A stretch of DNA of 64,000 bases, taken from positions 186,001 through 250,000 of the forward strand of contig JAPFQT010000040.1 of assembly GCA_027627225.1 (NCBI GenBank), in the 5' to 3' direction. Numbering within the stretch: position 1 is the first letter of the stretch; each line of letters begins with the position of its first letter. Of the stretch, positions 47,490 to 59,094 are shown one piece after another. This DNA comes from Congeria kusceri (lineage: Eukaryota > Mollusca > Bivalvia > Myida > Dreissenidae). Under the pieces are notes generated by a model. That model ran no database searches. It saw nothing but the letters and a program-made list of their open reading frames with translations, and was not told the DNA's origin. The position numbers and the translations under genes were made by a program.

Positions 47490-48343
47490 TTCCTACGACT
47501 TCATCGTATTACCCGATGCGTTTTCGATAAAACGTTGCACTTTGTTTAACTGAATAAAAGTAATGCCTGCTAGTAACTAACTCATAATTGAACAGTTAAG
47601 CAAATTATGGAAAATAATAAAATATCATAAAAATAAAAACAATTCAGGTATTATAATACGGCTCTTTACTTTAATATTGTGTTGGCGAACGCACTACCTA
47701 AATAGCACGGAAGACAACTCGATGTTACTTCGTGGTGAGTTCCTAGCAGCAGTTGCTTCCATTAGGCTACGCGACCTGATTGTACTATTTAGTGTTAATG
47801 CTTTCAAAACAATTTAAATTCATTTGAAGTTCAGATTTGTATACAATTATATAGTCGTATTGTTTTAACAGCGAATAAAAAATTAATTAAAATATTGATT
47901 GAGTAAAATAATATTTTACCAACATAAATTAATTTGGCTTATGAAAATTAATTTGTATTTTATGTATTTTACGGGTAAAATGTTAGTTCAGCATAGAAAA
48001 ATGCGTTTAATAAATCATTTAGTTCTGTAATATTCGCTACTAAGAATGTATCTTTTTTAAACAACATCTTTTATAAACAGTTATATGATTGTTGTTTTAG
48101 ACCAGAGTCCCAGATAAGGCGCGTACACGCGTAAATTACTCACAGAAAATTTGAAAATACGCACAGAACAATAGAATTGGGTGTCCATTTACGCACAATG
48201 TTTTCCGATGTTCGCTCTGAAAGAAAAAAAAAAAAATATGGACAGGCATGCCTACCTCAATGTGCAGTTGTTATTTCCAGCAATAACAGTCTTAAAATGT
48301 TCTGAATTCTCAATTGTAACATTATGGTATTCAAATGGTGTTG
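47490..48343. other. Intergenic, nothing recognised
   Basis: AT-rich; no recognisable feature before the trinucleotide array. Confidence 0.4.
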
Positions 48344-48935
48344 CTGTTATTATTATTATTATTATTACTAGTAGTAATAGTAGTAGTAGTAGTAGTAGTA
48401 GTAGCAGTAGCAGTAGCAGTAGCAGTAGCAGTAGCAGTAGCAGTACCAGTACCAGTAGCAGTACCAGTAGTAGTAGTAGTACCAGTACCAGTACCAATAG
48501 TAGTAGTAGTAGTGGTAGTAGTAGCAGTAGCAGTAGCAGTACCAGTACCAGTACCAGTAGCAGTAGCAGTACCAGTAGTAGTAGTAGTACCAGTACCAGT
48601 ATTAGTAGTAGTACCAGTACCAGTACCAGTAGTAGTAGTAGTACCAGTACCAGTACCAGTAGTAGTAGTAGTACCAGTACCAGTACCAGTACCAGTAGTA
48701 GTAGTAGTAGTAGTAGTAGTAGCAGTAGCAGTACCAGTACCAGTACCAGTAGCAGTACCAGTACCAGTACCAGTAGTAGTACCAGTACCAGTACCAGTAG
48801 TAGTAGTAGTACCAGTACCAGTACCAGTAGCAGTAGCAGTAGCAGCAGTAGTAGTAGTACCAGTAGCAGTAGTAGTAGTAGCAGCAGTTGCTGCAGCAGA
48901 AGCAGCAGCAGCAACAGAGTAGTAATAGTAGTATC
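48344..48935 (+). repeat. Compound AGT/AGC/ACC trinucleotide microsatellite, ~590 bp
   Basis: Starts as (ATT)n, then (AGT)n with interspersed AGC and ACC triplets that keep strict 3-base phase throughout. This yields open frames of 195-252 codons on both strands (poly-Ser/Thr, poly-Val/Ala, poly-Leu/Val), which are repeat by-products. Confidence 0.95.
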
Positions 48936-49043
48936 GTAATGTATTATTGGATGCAAATTTAACCCCGCTAATCCTAATCCAAATTTGCAGAGGTAAGCGT
49001 ACATTTACACAAAGTCCAAAAGCATATCCGGAGCACTGATAAT

Positions 49044-49295
49044 AGCTCGAATATTTGAAGAGTTGGTGAGCTTTCCTACTCGCCCCGGTTAACGCGTCTA
49101 AATTTTGGTCAATGTTTTAGTTAAAGTCTTATGCCTTCAAATCTACGAATCGTACGTTAGTTATTCACCTGAAACTTGGAATATACCTTTGTCACCAACT
49201 CCAGTTTCAGATGCAGCATTCCACATAACTCTGTTTTGTATTTTAACAGAGTTATGCTCCTCTTTACTGCACTTGCTTAAAATCGGTTTAACTTA
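49044..49295 (+). mobile_element. Family S copy 2 (5' fragment)
   Basis: Head TAGCTCGAATATTTGAAGAG, then GGTGAGCTTTCCTACTCGCC, plus one core unit (CACCTGAAACTTGGAATATA, CATAACTCTGTTTTGTATTT). The right end is missing. Confidence 0.7.
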
Positions 49296-49543
49296 AAAGA
49301 ATGTATCAAATTATGAAGTGTCAGGTTTCTTTTTTTTTGGTTGAGTATATAATTATATGCTAATATGCAAGGTTATCCGCTTTCTTTCCATTGCTCCATT
49401 ATAAAAAATGTTCCTTAAATTATTGTTCGTGTGGTTGAATAAAAACTATACTCTTTGTTCCATTATTCAATGAAAAGATCGTTTAATAAATAATTATTTC
49501 ACATAAAATCAAAGAAAACGTTTCAATCGATTAACTATTATTA
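49296..49543. other. Intergenic, nothing recognised
   Basis: AT-rich spacer before the second 26-bp array. Confidence 0.4.
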
Positions 49544-49790
49544 TTTGGTTGTGTCACATCGTTTGGTTGTGCTATTGTTGCATCTTTTGGTTGTGTCAAG
49601 TCGTTGCATCGCTTGATTGTGTCACGTGCTTGCATTGTTGGGTGGTGTCATGTCGTTACATCGTTTGTTTGTGTCACGTCGTTGTATCATTTGTTTGTTG
49701 GTTGTGTCACGTCGTTGAGTCGCTTGGTTGTGTCACGTCGTTGCGTCGATTGGTAGTGTCACGTCGTTGCATTGTTTAGTTGTGTCACAT
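49544..49790 (+). repeat. 26-bp satellite, array 2 (short)
   Basis: About nine units of GTTGCATCGCTTGATTGTGT, CACGTC type, clearly related to arrays 1 and 3. Confidence 0.9.
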
Positions 49791-50284
49791 TTTCCAGCAC
49801 GAGTGAGCACCTTTTATGTTTGTACTTCTTCATTTAATACTGCACGGAATTATACTTGAAATATATCGTTGTCATTGCTATGCAGATGTTTCACATACGC
49901 ATTATTTTGTGTTCTCTCTATATAATATTGCGGTTTCTGTTAAGCAATTTATCAACAATATTATATTATTCAAGTAAATTAAAAAATGTTTTTTTACATG
50001 TTGTCATAAAACCTTAATCGCGAATCGATACATTTTTATTTTAGGTCACATGATATGTTAAACTTCACAAACGACAACTTGGATTTGTTAAATGAAACTT
50101 AAAATGTGAACAGGATCAAGTGCTGTTTCCATGTTAAAATAGTGTTAACATAACGTTAGGATTTATTATATGTGAATTTGCATCTACAACAAAATCATGA
50201 TTGTGAAACAACGGTGAGGTATTTACAAAACTAAGTTCTCCATAAAACATATGGTCACGTGTTTTACAATAATATGTTGTTATT
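49791..50284. other. Intergenic, nothing recognised
   Basis: AT-rich; no frames or repeats. Confidence 0.4.
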
Positions 50285-51445
50285 GTTAGCTCACCGAGCA
50301 CAAGTGCTTAAGGGTGAGCTATTCTAGTCAGTCACTGTCCGTCGTTGTCCGTCGTCGTCGTCGCCAATATGTTTACTTTAAACAACTTCTTCTCTGAAAC
50401 CGCTTGGCGGATTTTAAGCAAACTTAGCAGGAAAGTTCCTGGGATGGTTCTTTAACAAATTCCTTCAATTCATTTGAATATCTAGAAAACTCTGGTTGCC
50501 ATGGCAACCAAAAACTTACAAAACTGGAAAACTAAAAAAAACTTCTTGTTCAAAACCACTCTTGGATTTTAAAATAATTTCACAGAAATGTTCCTTGGGT
50601 GACCCTTTACTAAATTTTTCCAAATTATTTTGATTTCGTAAAAAACATGGCCGCTAGGGGGTGGTGCAGTTTTACTTATATAGCTATATAGAAAACTGTG
50701 AAAATCTTCTCCTCAGAAACCGCTGGCCGGATTTCAAAATAATTTCACATAAATGTTCCTTTTGTGACCCTCTACCAAATGTCTTCAAATCATTTTGATT
50801 CGTTAAAAAAAAGACCGCCAGAGGCTGGGGATTCTTTTTTCTTATATAGCTATATACAAAACTCAGAAACCGCTGACCAGATTTCAAAATAACATAAATA
50901 TTCCTTGGGTGACCCTCTACCAAATTTCTTTAAATCATTTTGATTCGTTAAAAAACATGGCCACTGGGGGATCGTGGCAGTTTTCCTTCTATGGCTATAT
51001 AGAAAACTAGAAGAAAAAAAATTCTTGTCCGAAACCGCTGAATGGATTTCAAAATAATTTTACAGAAATGTTCTTTGGGTGATCCTCTACCAAATTTCTT
51101 CAAATCATTTTGATTTGTAAAAATTATGACAGGCAAGGGGTTGGGCAGTTGTCCTTACATGTTATATAGAAAACTTTGAAAATCTTCTTGTCAGAAACCA
51201 CCAACCGGAATTTCAAAATAAATTTGCACAAATGTGCCTTGGTTGACATTCATTTTGAAAATGTTCTTGTCTGAAACGGCTTGCTGGATTCTGAGATAAT
51301 TTTACATAAATATTTCTACCATTTATTAAATTCCTTCAAATTGTTTTGATTCACTAAAAACATTGCTGTCAGTGGTCACATCTCTGAATACGCTATTAAC
51401 CTTTTACGAGCTATTGTGTTTCAGTCAACTCAGGTGAGCGACTTG
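50285..51445 (+). mobile_element. Family P copy 2 with a different core unit
   Basis: Left TTAGCTCACCGAGCACAAGT, right TCAACTCAGGTGAGCGACTT. The head has GTCCGTCGTTGTCCGTCG and CTGAAACCGCTTGGCGGATT. The core units of about 165 bases (CCGGATTTCAAAATAATTTC, GGGTGACCCTCTACCAAAT, AAAACATGGCCGC) share only the GAAACCGC word with copy 1. Confidence 0.8.
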
Positions 51446-51504
51446 TCAAATATATCTCTACCGGTAAATCAATTGTATAAACTTAATGCACCTATCAATA
51501 TTTT

Positions 51505-51580
51505 TCCCCAGAGGGGAGCGGCGGGCATATACGGGATTTTAGACTGAAAGCAATTCCCGACAGTCAAATTCTCTGGGTTT
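51505..51580 (+). repeat. Short dispersed repeat (pair with 12225-12290)
   Basis: GAGGGGAGCGGCGGGCATAT, ACGGGATTTTAGACTGAAAG, then CAATTCCCGACA; inverted match to 12225-12290. Confidence 0.65.
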
Positions 51581-52142
51581 GCCCGCCTCCCCCAAATGTT
51601 GAGGTCACATTACACTAAATAAATAAGTCGTGTAGGGCTGTCCTCTCTAAATAAATCAACAAGCTTAACTCGAAGACATGTTTTTAGATTTAGTCACTTG
51701 CTTTGATATATTTTTTTGAGATGTTGGTAGGGTAAGCATTGATATGCAATAATAAATCACTGATATGTTTTAAGATTGGAGACTACAGTATGACACTTGC
51801 GCTTAGACGGGTTACATTGAACTAGAAAGTAGCCGGTAAAAAGATGGTGATAAAACAGTCATCTTTGTTTAGTGTCGAGTTCTTTCTTACATATTACATG
51901 ACGTACCCTTTTTATTGCTTAAATCAATTCAGCTTAGAATGCTCTTTAAGAAAAGGTATGGTTATGAGGGTCCCTATGTGCAAAATGTTGCATTTATTTT
52001 GGGTTAAAGTTATCGCTTTTACATTAAATTACATAAGGATTGGAATTAGTATATTGTAACATTGATAGGTACATAAACTGTGGAGAAAATACTCGGTAAG
52101 TTTGGTCACACGTTGTTTGGCGCCACGAATTCGTGTATAATT
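51581..52142. other. Intergenic, nothing recognised
   Basis: A 71-codon frame at 51844-52059 has no recognisable motif. Confidence 0.4.
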
Positions 52143-53106
52143 AAGAAATAATTTGTGATTTAGAGTTGTTTATCTGTAAATAAAAACGGTTTCGAGTTCT
52201 GATGCTACTCGCTTATTTTTCTATAAACAAAGAACAACATTATCGTTGTTAAACTACCCAATAAAAAACGCAAAAAGAAGTCCCGATTCTGAGCAGAGCA
52301 TAGACAAATATAGTTTTCATTACAATTGCAATTATATTTGTCAATTCATGTTAGAATCGAAATAATGTTTGCATTATCATTGTTTATCGGACAATAAACA
52401 ACTCTTTGTCGTTCTGATGCGTGGCTATTAAACAACGCCCTTTTTTTAAATGCCTACGCATCAGAACTCCAAATCGTTGTTTATTGGCCGATAAACAACG
52501 ATAAATCGAAAATTTAATCAAATCGAATATTCGCGCACCTGAACGAAAAATCGTTCTTTATTACAGATAAACAACGATTAAGCGAAAATTATTTTGATTC
52601 TAACATGACATGACAACATATTCTGCAATTACAATGCAAAGTATATTTTACGACTTTTGCGAGTTGTTTATTTGCTATTTTACAACGAAATATTTTCATC
52701 TTTGTCTTTAGAAAACTGCGCGTGTCAATATAAAACTGCTGTTTAATTTAACTTAAACAGCGGAAATAAAAACATTAGCAAGTTATGTAAAAGTAATGTT
52801 CTAACATGACACGAACTGTGTTTTCTATACTAGACTAAGAACAATATTTACCGTTGTTAAACTAAGGTACCAATAAACAACCCGAAAAAATAGTTCCGAA
52901 ACTGTAAAATATATTTCGGATTGTAATTGCGGAATATGTTACCAGGTCATGTTAGAATCGAAATATTCTTCGTATTATCTGTGTTTATCTGCTAATAAAC
53001 AACGATGTGTCGTTCTAACGCCCTCGTGGTTTAATCCCTATGCATCAAAACCCAAAATTGTGGTTTATTAGCCGATAAACAACTCTAAATCGAACATTAT
53101 TTCTTA
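52143..53106 (+). mobile_element. Foldback family FB cluster (copy 6, at least two cores)
   Basis: A reversed arm at 52143-52200 is joined to a forward copy (52205-52620), and another forward copy follows (52800-53106). Each forward copy has the tail (AAGAAGTCCCGATTCTGAGC type), GTTCTGATGCGTGG-like words and arms with TTTATTGGCCGATAAACAAC. The mixed orientations suggest insertion of FB copies into one another or recombination between them. Confidence 0.75.
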
Positions 53107-53569
53107 AGTATATTCATAGATGTTTTATAACGAATGAATGCAATTTGTTTCCAATAACGTATTCACTCTATTTCCACCCTACAATAAGTGGATTTTTTAT
53201 CAACATAATTATGGCTGTCGTCTGGAAATTACACACTCAATGTATGAATGTTGCACGTTTATCAATCTGACATTCGTCATGTACAAAGTTAAAATGTTTC
53301 TTTTAAATGTATTGGCAATTTTTCGTCGTGTGGGAAAAACTGTTTAATCTGACGCGCCTTTATAACATGTACCCGGAATTACTGTTCATTGTTTCATACT
53401 CCATGCACATTATTTTGTCCCTTAATGGTCAAATCGTTTCATTGAAATATACACATATCATCTAAAATGTTACGAAGTATTTTTTGTGATTAATTCGTCA
53501 ATGTAAAAGGGCAGCCGTCGACCCCGTGGCCCTGCACTCTGGAGGTCCTATAGCGCTGCAGGACCATAG
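53107..53569. other. Intergenic, nothing recognised
   Basis: A 69-codon frame at 53138-53347 has no motif; GC rises slightly near 53.5 kb. Confidence 0.4.
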
Positions 53570-53834
53570 TTTTCACAAATCATGTTTTCACATCTGTGAA
53601 AAATAGTATCCGATTCTTCCCAGTGTGACAATCGAGATCTTATTCTTTACACAGCACTGTCTTATTCTTGACATGTTATGTGAAGTTTTTATCGCACCCA
53701 ATTTTTGATATGCACTGAAATCCTATTCTTTTGTGATTCTTCTGTGATCCTCAAAGATACACCGTTTTACATTCTTTCCACTTACAAATGTAACAAATTA
53801 GATCCTTTTCTTCACAGGTGTGTGAAAAATATGA
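53570..53834 (+). mobile_element. MITE-like element, family M4, copy 2
   Basis: Left GGACCATAGTTTTCACAAAT, right TTCACAGGTGTGTGAAAAAT. Body words TTTTTGATATGCA, TGTGATCCTCAAAG and AACAAATTAGATCC match 16257-16545 in order. Confidence 0.7.
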
Positions 53835-53884
53835 TTAATGAAAAATATGATCATGCATAGCGCCTCCTGTCGTGCGCGACAGAA

Positions 53885-54065
53885 CTCCCGACTCCCTAAC
53901 TTCCGCTTCTAAGCGGTAGCCTACACCATTCCTTCTGGTTTCTAGAACTGTCGTCTGAACGAATTGTTGTCTGCTGCGTGTCACGTGCCTAATGTTGGAT
54001 TGAAACGTCTGAAATAGCTGGTACACGAGCGACAAGCTTCTCGACGATAGCACGTTCACGATAGT
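53885..54065 (+). repeat. Dispersed repeat of unknown class, partial copy
   Basis: Shares CGTCTG..CGAATT and TGTCA..TG..CCTAATGTT-type words with 59825-60000. The 74-codon minus frame across it has no recognisable motif. Confidence 0.4.
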
Positions 54066-54197
54066 CCAAATAATACCAGTTGAATGGTTTTAATTAATTT
54101 TGTCTTTTTTTGTTGCGAAGTAAACACGATTTTTTCTGACCCGCGTCCGGGTTTTGATAAAAAAATAACATAGCTACGCCCGTCCAAATGCGTGTTT

Positions 54198-54450
54198 TAG
54201 CTCACCTGAGCACAACGTGCTCATGGTGAGCTTTTATAATCACCTTTATTCCGTTGTCCGTCGTGCGTCGTGCGTCAATATTTTCATTCAAACGACCTCT
54301 CATCCTAAACCGCTGGGCAGATTTTTACCAAACTTCACAGGAAATATCTAAATATAGATTTAAAAAAGGAACACTTTAAAAACCTTCTCTGAAACGGCGT
54401 GGCTGAGAGCTTTCATATTTGGTATGTGGCATGCCATGAAGCATCACACA
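54198..54450 (+). mobile_element. Family P copy 3 (5' fragment)
   Basis: Head TTAGCTCACCTGAGCACAAC, then GTCCGTCGTGCGTCGTGCGT, CTAAACCGCTGGGCAGATTT and ACCAAACTTCACAGGAA as in copy 1; it breaks off after one partial core unit. Confidence 0.75.
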
Positions 54451-55440
54451 ATATGAGTTTGACAAACTGAAACAATGACAGTTTGTTAAATATTTCCAAG
54501 GTGATTAGATTATGATCAAATGCACGTGAGTTGTGGTCGTTGTGATGCAGAGGTGTTGACTTCTTGTGACTGCCTAGCACCCTTGCATGTAATAAAAACT
54601 CATTATTTTTACAAATAACAGAAACATTAGTGTCTGGTTTTCCTGTTAATTATGTATAGTACCTAATTTTTCGGTAAAAATTGCGATAAACCTTAAAGTT
54701 ATGAATCAACCAAGTCATTCTTCGAAGTTTCATTAGGAATGTACTACCTAAAGAAATTCTGACCATATGCATGATTGGTTAAATATGTGAGATTTGTAAT
54801 CGAAATGTACAAAATACCTGAAGATATTCCTATAATCCTGCAAGTCCCGGAAAATATACTTTGTTCGGATTTTAGATCCCGGTAATATTGGCCTCCGGGC
54901 TATTTGATACACCAATTAAGAATCCTCTATTGTGGGGATTTAGACAAAAATGTTTGGCTCTAGGGTGGGGAATTAGATCCCCAAAAATACAATTAGTCAA
55001 ATTGCCCTGGGATTGCCCGCCGCGAAAGAAGCAACCGCGATTTACCGGTACTTGATTCTGCTGCTGATTTATTCAACTTACATTGAAGTATCTTCTGATC
55101 TGGTTGCCAGAAACTAAAATAGTTTCTCGCCCTACGACAGAACCGAAAGAAATCGCCACGAGTATACATGTTTTTGTTTTGTTGTTCATGAAATGTAGCC
55201 TATGAAGACTCCGACATTGGCAGCGAAACTAAAGGTGTTTGCTCACAGAATTTTCATATTTCAAATGCTAGCATGGCGACACGTCTCTTTCTGAGAAACA
55301 CACACTTTATACTTGTCTTGTATACGAGAGATTGTAGAAAGTTATGTTTTTTTTTATTTATAGGCAAAGTTAAAAATAAAACTAAAGAGTTACTTTCCTA
55401 TCAGGAATTAAAATTGTCCAACTTTTATTTGTCAACATTC
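54451..55440. other. Intergenic, nothing clearly recognised
   Basis: 54860-55030 is richer in G and C (GGTGGGGAATTAGATCCCC, inverted) and ends with words like those near 51.58 kb (CCTGGGATTGCCCGCC). No gene is recognised. Confidence 0.35.
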
Positions 55441-55955
55441 GTGACGATTACTTAGTGAACGATCTTTATTCCGGAGGATTACTTAGTGTACAATCTTTAT
55501 TCGTGAGGATTACTGAGTGTACGATCTTTATTCGTGAGGATTACTGAGTGTACGATCTTTATATGTGAGGATTACTGAATGTACGATCTTTATTAGTGAT
55601 AGTTACTAAATGTACGAAATTAATTAGTTATTATTACGTAATGTACGATCTTTATTAGTGGCAATTACTTTATGTACAATCTTCATTATTGATTATTATT
55701 TAGTGTACGACCTTAATTAGTTATTACTTAGTGTTCGATCTTTGTTCGCGACGATTACTTGGTGAACGGTCTTTTATTAGTGATAATTACTTAGTGTTCT
55801 ATTAAATTCTTGAGGATTACTGAAATAACTATCTTTATTCGTGTTGATTACGATCGTTTTTCGTGTTAATTAACTAGTGTACGATTTTTATTCACGTTAA
55901 TTACTTAGTGTACGATGTGCATTCGTGTTGATTACTTCGAGTACGATCTTTATGC
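55441..55955 (+). repeat. 31-bp tandem repeat (about 16 degenerate units)
   Basis: The unit is GAGGATTACTGAGTGTACGA, TCTTTATTCGT. The first four units are nearly identical, later ones drift and vary from 28 to 40 bases. Single relics occur at 59040-59090, 61365-61395 and 62818-62860. Confidence 0.9.
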
Positions 55956-56083
55956 TTGATAATGATTGCTGTATGTTCTACCAAATCTACGGATGTGTTT
56001 GGTGTAACAATCGTTAAGACATTCCATATTTAACAAAAATACAATATCGCATTTATGTTTTTTGATAATTAATTTTAATTTTT

Positions 56084-56436
56084 AGCTCGAATTTTCGATG
56101 AAAAGGCAATCTATTCTACTCTCCCCGGCGTCGGTGTCGGCGTCGTCGTCCGCCTAGGTTAACGATTTTCGATATGCTAGTTTCTCAGGAATGGCTTGTG
56201 AGATTACTTATTCAAACTTTAATCATTTATTATTAAAATGAACCCAGTAACTTATTAAACTTCTTTGGGTAGGTTAAAGTTTTTCGGTAAGCTTGTATCT
56301 CTTGATTGGCTTGAGGGATTTTATTCAAACTAGAAACATGTTTGGCCGTTACTTTCCAAACAGTTTGTTTTAGAAAAATGCTAGTTACTCTGACAAGTGC
56401 AAGACAAGTCGAGCGTGCTGTCTTCCGACAGCTTTT
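56084..56436 (+). mobile_element. Family S copy 3, short
   Basis: Left AGCTCGAATTTTCGATGAAA, head CGGCGTCGGTGTCGGCGTCG, right CAAGTCGAGCGTGCTGTCTT, then CCGACAGCTTTT. It carries a non-standard core (TATCTCTTGATTGGCTTGAG). Confidence 0.7.
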
Positions 56437-56573
56437 ACTATTGGATTGGACAGCATTGACAAAAATATCTAGATACCGTTTTAAATAACCACATGTAGGA
56501 TTGGTTTCTGGTAAAAATGTTACTGTTATAACAAAAACAGTCGTAGTTTTGTCAACATATATGTTGGCATCCA

Positions 56574-57215
56574 GGGCCCGTATTCGCCAATCTATTCTTA
56601 GACTTAAGACGTAATAATAAAGAATATTCTTGAAACTGTTCTGTTCAAAGAAAACTGTTTACTTGAATCTGTCTAGGTATTCAGCAACTCAAATTACAGA
56701 GTTCTTTATTTAGAACAATTTGGAAAAGTGTGTATGTATGATCATTCATATCAATTATTTAAGAATACTAGTAAACAAATGAAAGTGACAAAATAACTTT
56801 AAAGCAGACATATAAACATAAACGTGACGAATACAATATCGAATGAGTCAACAAATACGATTTTTGACTTTTGCATCGTTTATTAGTGTTGTGTTACCTA
56901 AAATAACTGTAGAGTAAACGTGTATACATGTATTGGAGTTTCTGGCTGTACAGCCTAAAACTAGTTTCTAATTAAATAGTAGTTAACTGTGCGTTTTTCA
57001 ACAATAGTTCATATTAACTTTTCTTTCATTTTAAATCGAAGTATATGGAAATTAATTATTAGTTGTTTAATTTATGCAAATATATCTGTTGTAAAATCGA
57101 ACATATACTCTTTAATGACAATAGCGACATTGGTACCAAGCATATTTGCGTAGTATTTTTATTGAGTCTGAGTCTATTCGTTATTCTTAAGTCTAACAAC
57201 AGGTTGGTGAATAAG
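56574..57215. mobile_element. MITE, family M2, copy 3, with internal insertion
   Basis: Left GGGCCCGTATTCGCCAATCT, then TTCTTAGACTTAAG; right TTATTCTTAAGTCTAACAAC, then AGGTTGGTGAATAAG. It matches copy 1 on both sides, but about 390 extra bases lie between roughly 56730 and 57110; their origin is not recognised. Confidence 0.75.
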
Positions 57216-57313
57216 TTCTTATATGTCAGGTTCATGATTATTTCTAGAAATCTTAATTTGATTACAACATACCTACAATCAAGCATGAATGTCAAAAATA
57301 GAGTTTTATAGTG

Positions 57314-57516
57314 AGGCCAAAAAACATTGTGTTTTTCGGGCAACGATTTCACAAAAGTTAGGTAGGGTCGGGTTTAAGTTTGTTTTTACTTTTTTAAAGA
57401 CACATTATATACGGAAATACGAATTTCACGTAAAAAAACAATCTTCAATAAAAACTTTAAGGTCGGTGGGTTTTTGCTAGGTGAAAAGGGTTGCCCGAAA
57501 CACACAAAAATGGCCT
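57314..57516. mobile_element. MITE with AGGCCA ends and TTCGGGCAAC arms, 203 bp
   Basis: Left arm AGGCCA..TTGTGTTTTTCGGGCAAC..TTTCAC; the right arm is its inverse GTGAAAA..GGTTGCCCGAAACACAC..TGGCCT, about 35 bases each. The inside has TTAGGTAGGGTCGGGTT. One copy in the window. Confidence 0.75.
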
Positions 57517-57676
57517 GATTTCGGAAGAGGAAGGGCAATTACTATAATTGTAATCGTCGGAATCAGAAGTCGTGGGTTTGTTGCTGATTATTTTTGTAAT
57601 GCATTCAAGTGCATTTTGTCGCAGTGCTTGAACGTTTGAACAAATAGAAAGCATAGATAATATTGTTCATGTTATT

Positions 57677-59018
57677 AGCTCGACTATTCACAGAATAGTT
57701 CGAGCTATGCTATTCACCCGTTCGTCGGCGTCGGCGTAATGCTCTGGATAAGGTTTGCGTGCAACAACTCCATATCTCTATATCTACTACAGATATTCAA
57801 TTGAAACTTCACATTATGAAGGATCGTTATGTGAGATCACTGACCAGGGCCCATAACTCTGACCTGCAATTTAGCAGAATTATGCTACTTTTTGAACTTA
57901 AAAATTCAGGTTAAAGTTTGCGTGCAACAACTCCATATCTCTATAACTAGAGAAAGGATCGAGCTATTGTAATGAAACTTCATTCATAGATACCTTATAG
58001 CAAGGCCTCACTGGGGATTGCATATGGGGTGGCTGGGATCAAGGTCAAGGTCACTGTTACTAAAAATAGAAAAACGGATTCCGCTCAAAAACTTCAGAAC
58101 GCATTGAGATATTTTAAAGAGAGCTATACATAAATACCTTATATCGAGACCTCTCTTGGGATTCATATGGGGTGGGTGCGGTCAATGTCACTGTTACTAA
58201 AGGGGTGGGTGGGGTCATACTCACTGTTACTAAAAATAGAAAAACGGTTTCCGCTCAATAACTTGAGACGCATTGAGATTTTTTAATGAAACTTAATACA
58301 TAGATACCTTATATCGAGACCTCGCTTGGATTTGCATATGGGGTGTGTGGGGTCAGGGTCTTCTGGATTAAGTTTATATTCAAATGTCTTGTATCTTCAA
58401 AACTGCATAAGTTATTCACATGAAACTTTAATTGTACATTTGTTACTCCAACATCAGGTGCAACATATCCCATAATTCTGTTTTGTATTTTGACAGAGGT
58501 ATGCCTCTTTTTCAAATATATTTTCTGGTTGAAGTTTATATTCAAAAGTCTTATAACTTCAACACTACAAAGTTATTCACCTGAAACTTGGAATGCACAT
58601 TTGTCATTAACTGCAGCATCAGGGACAATTTTCCCCATATCTCTGTTTTGTATCTTAAAAGAGTTATGCTCCTTTTTCACATACGTTTTCTGGTTAAAGT
58701 TTATATTCAGAAGTCTTATCCCTTGAAATCTAAATTGGTTATTCACTTAAAACTCGGATTATACCTTTACCATCAACTCCAGCATCAGGTTCAACGATCT
58801 CCATAACTCTGGTTTGTATTTGTACAGAGGTATGCCCACTTTTTACATATTTTTTGTGGTTAAAGTATTTGTTCCGAATTCTTAAAATGTATAAACTATA
58901 TAAGGTTTTCACTTAAAAGTTTTGTATTTCAACAAATTTATGCCCCTTCCACTTTTCGATATATGTACCAACTGAAATACTTTGAATAGTCGAGCGTGCT
59001 GTCCTCTGACAGCTCTTG
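57677..59018 (+). mobile_element. Family S copy 4, chimeric with family G body
   Basis: Left TAGCTCGACTATTCACAGAA, right TTTGAATAGTCGAGCGTGCT, then GTCCTCTGACAGCTCTTG. The first core part (57.75-58.35 kb) is the family G body (AAGGTCAAGGTCACTGTTAC, TAGAAAAACGG, GGGATTGCATATGGGGTGG); the second part is standard family S units of about 166 bases. Confidence 0.75.
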
Positions 59019-59039
59019 GTCACAACAATTGCTTTATGA

Positions 59040-59090
59040 TATTTATTCATGACGGTTACTAAGTGTACGATCTTTATTCATGACTGCACA
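59040..59090 (+). repeat. Relic of the 31-bp repeat
   Basis: GGTTACTAAGTGTACGATCT, TTATTCATGAC between two family S pieces. Confidence 0.7.
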
Positions 59091-59094
59091 TAAT

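Noticed and set aside
48181..49004. Long poly-Ser/Thr, poly-Val and poly-Leu open frames on both strands
   Set aside because: They are translations of a phase-preserving trinucleotide microsatellite in several frames at once; no domain, splice or promoter support.
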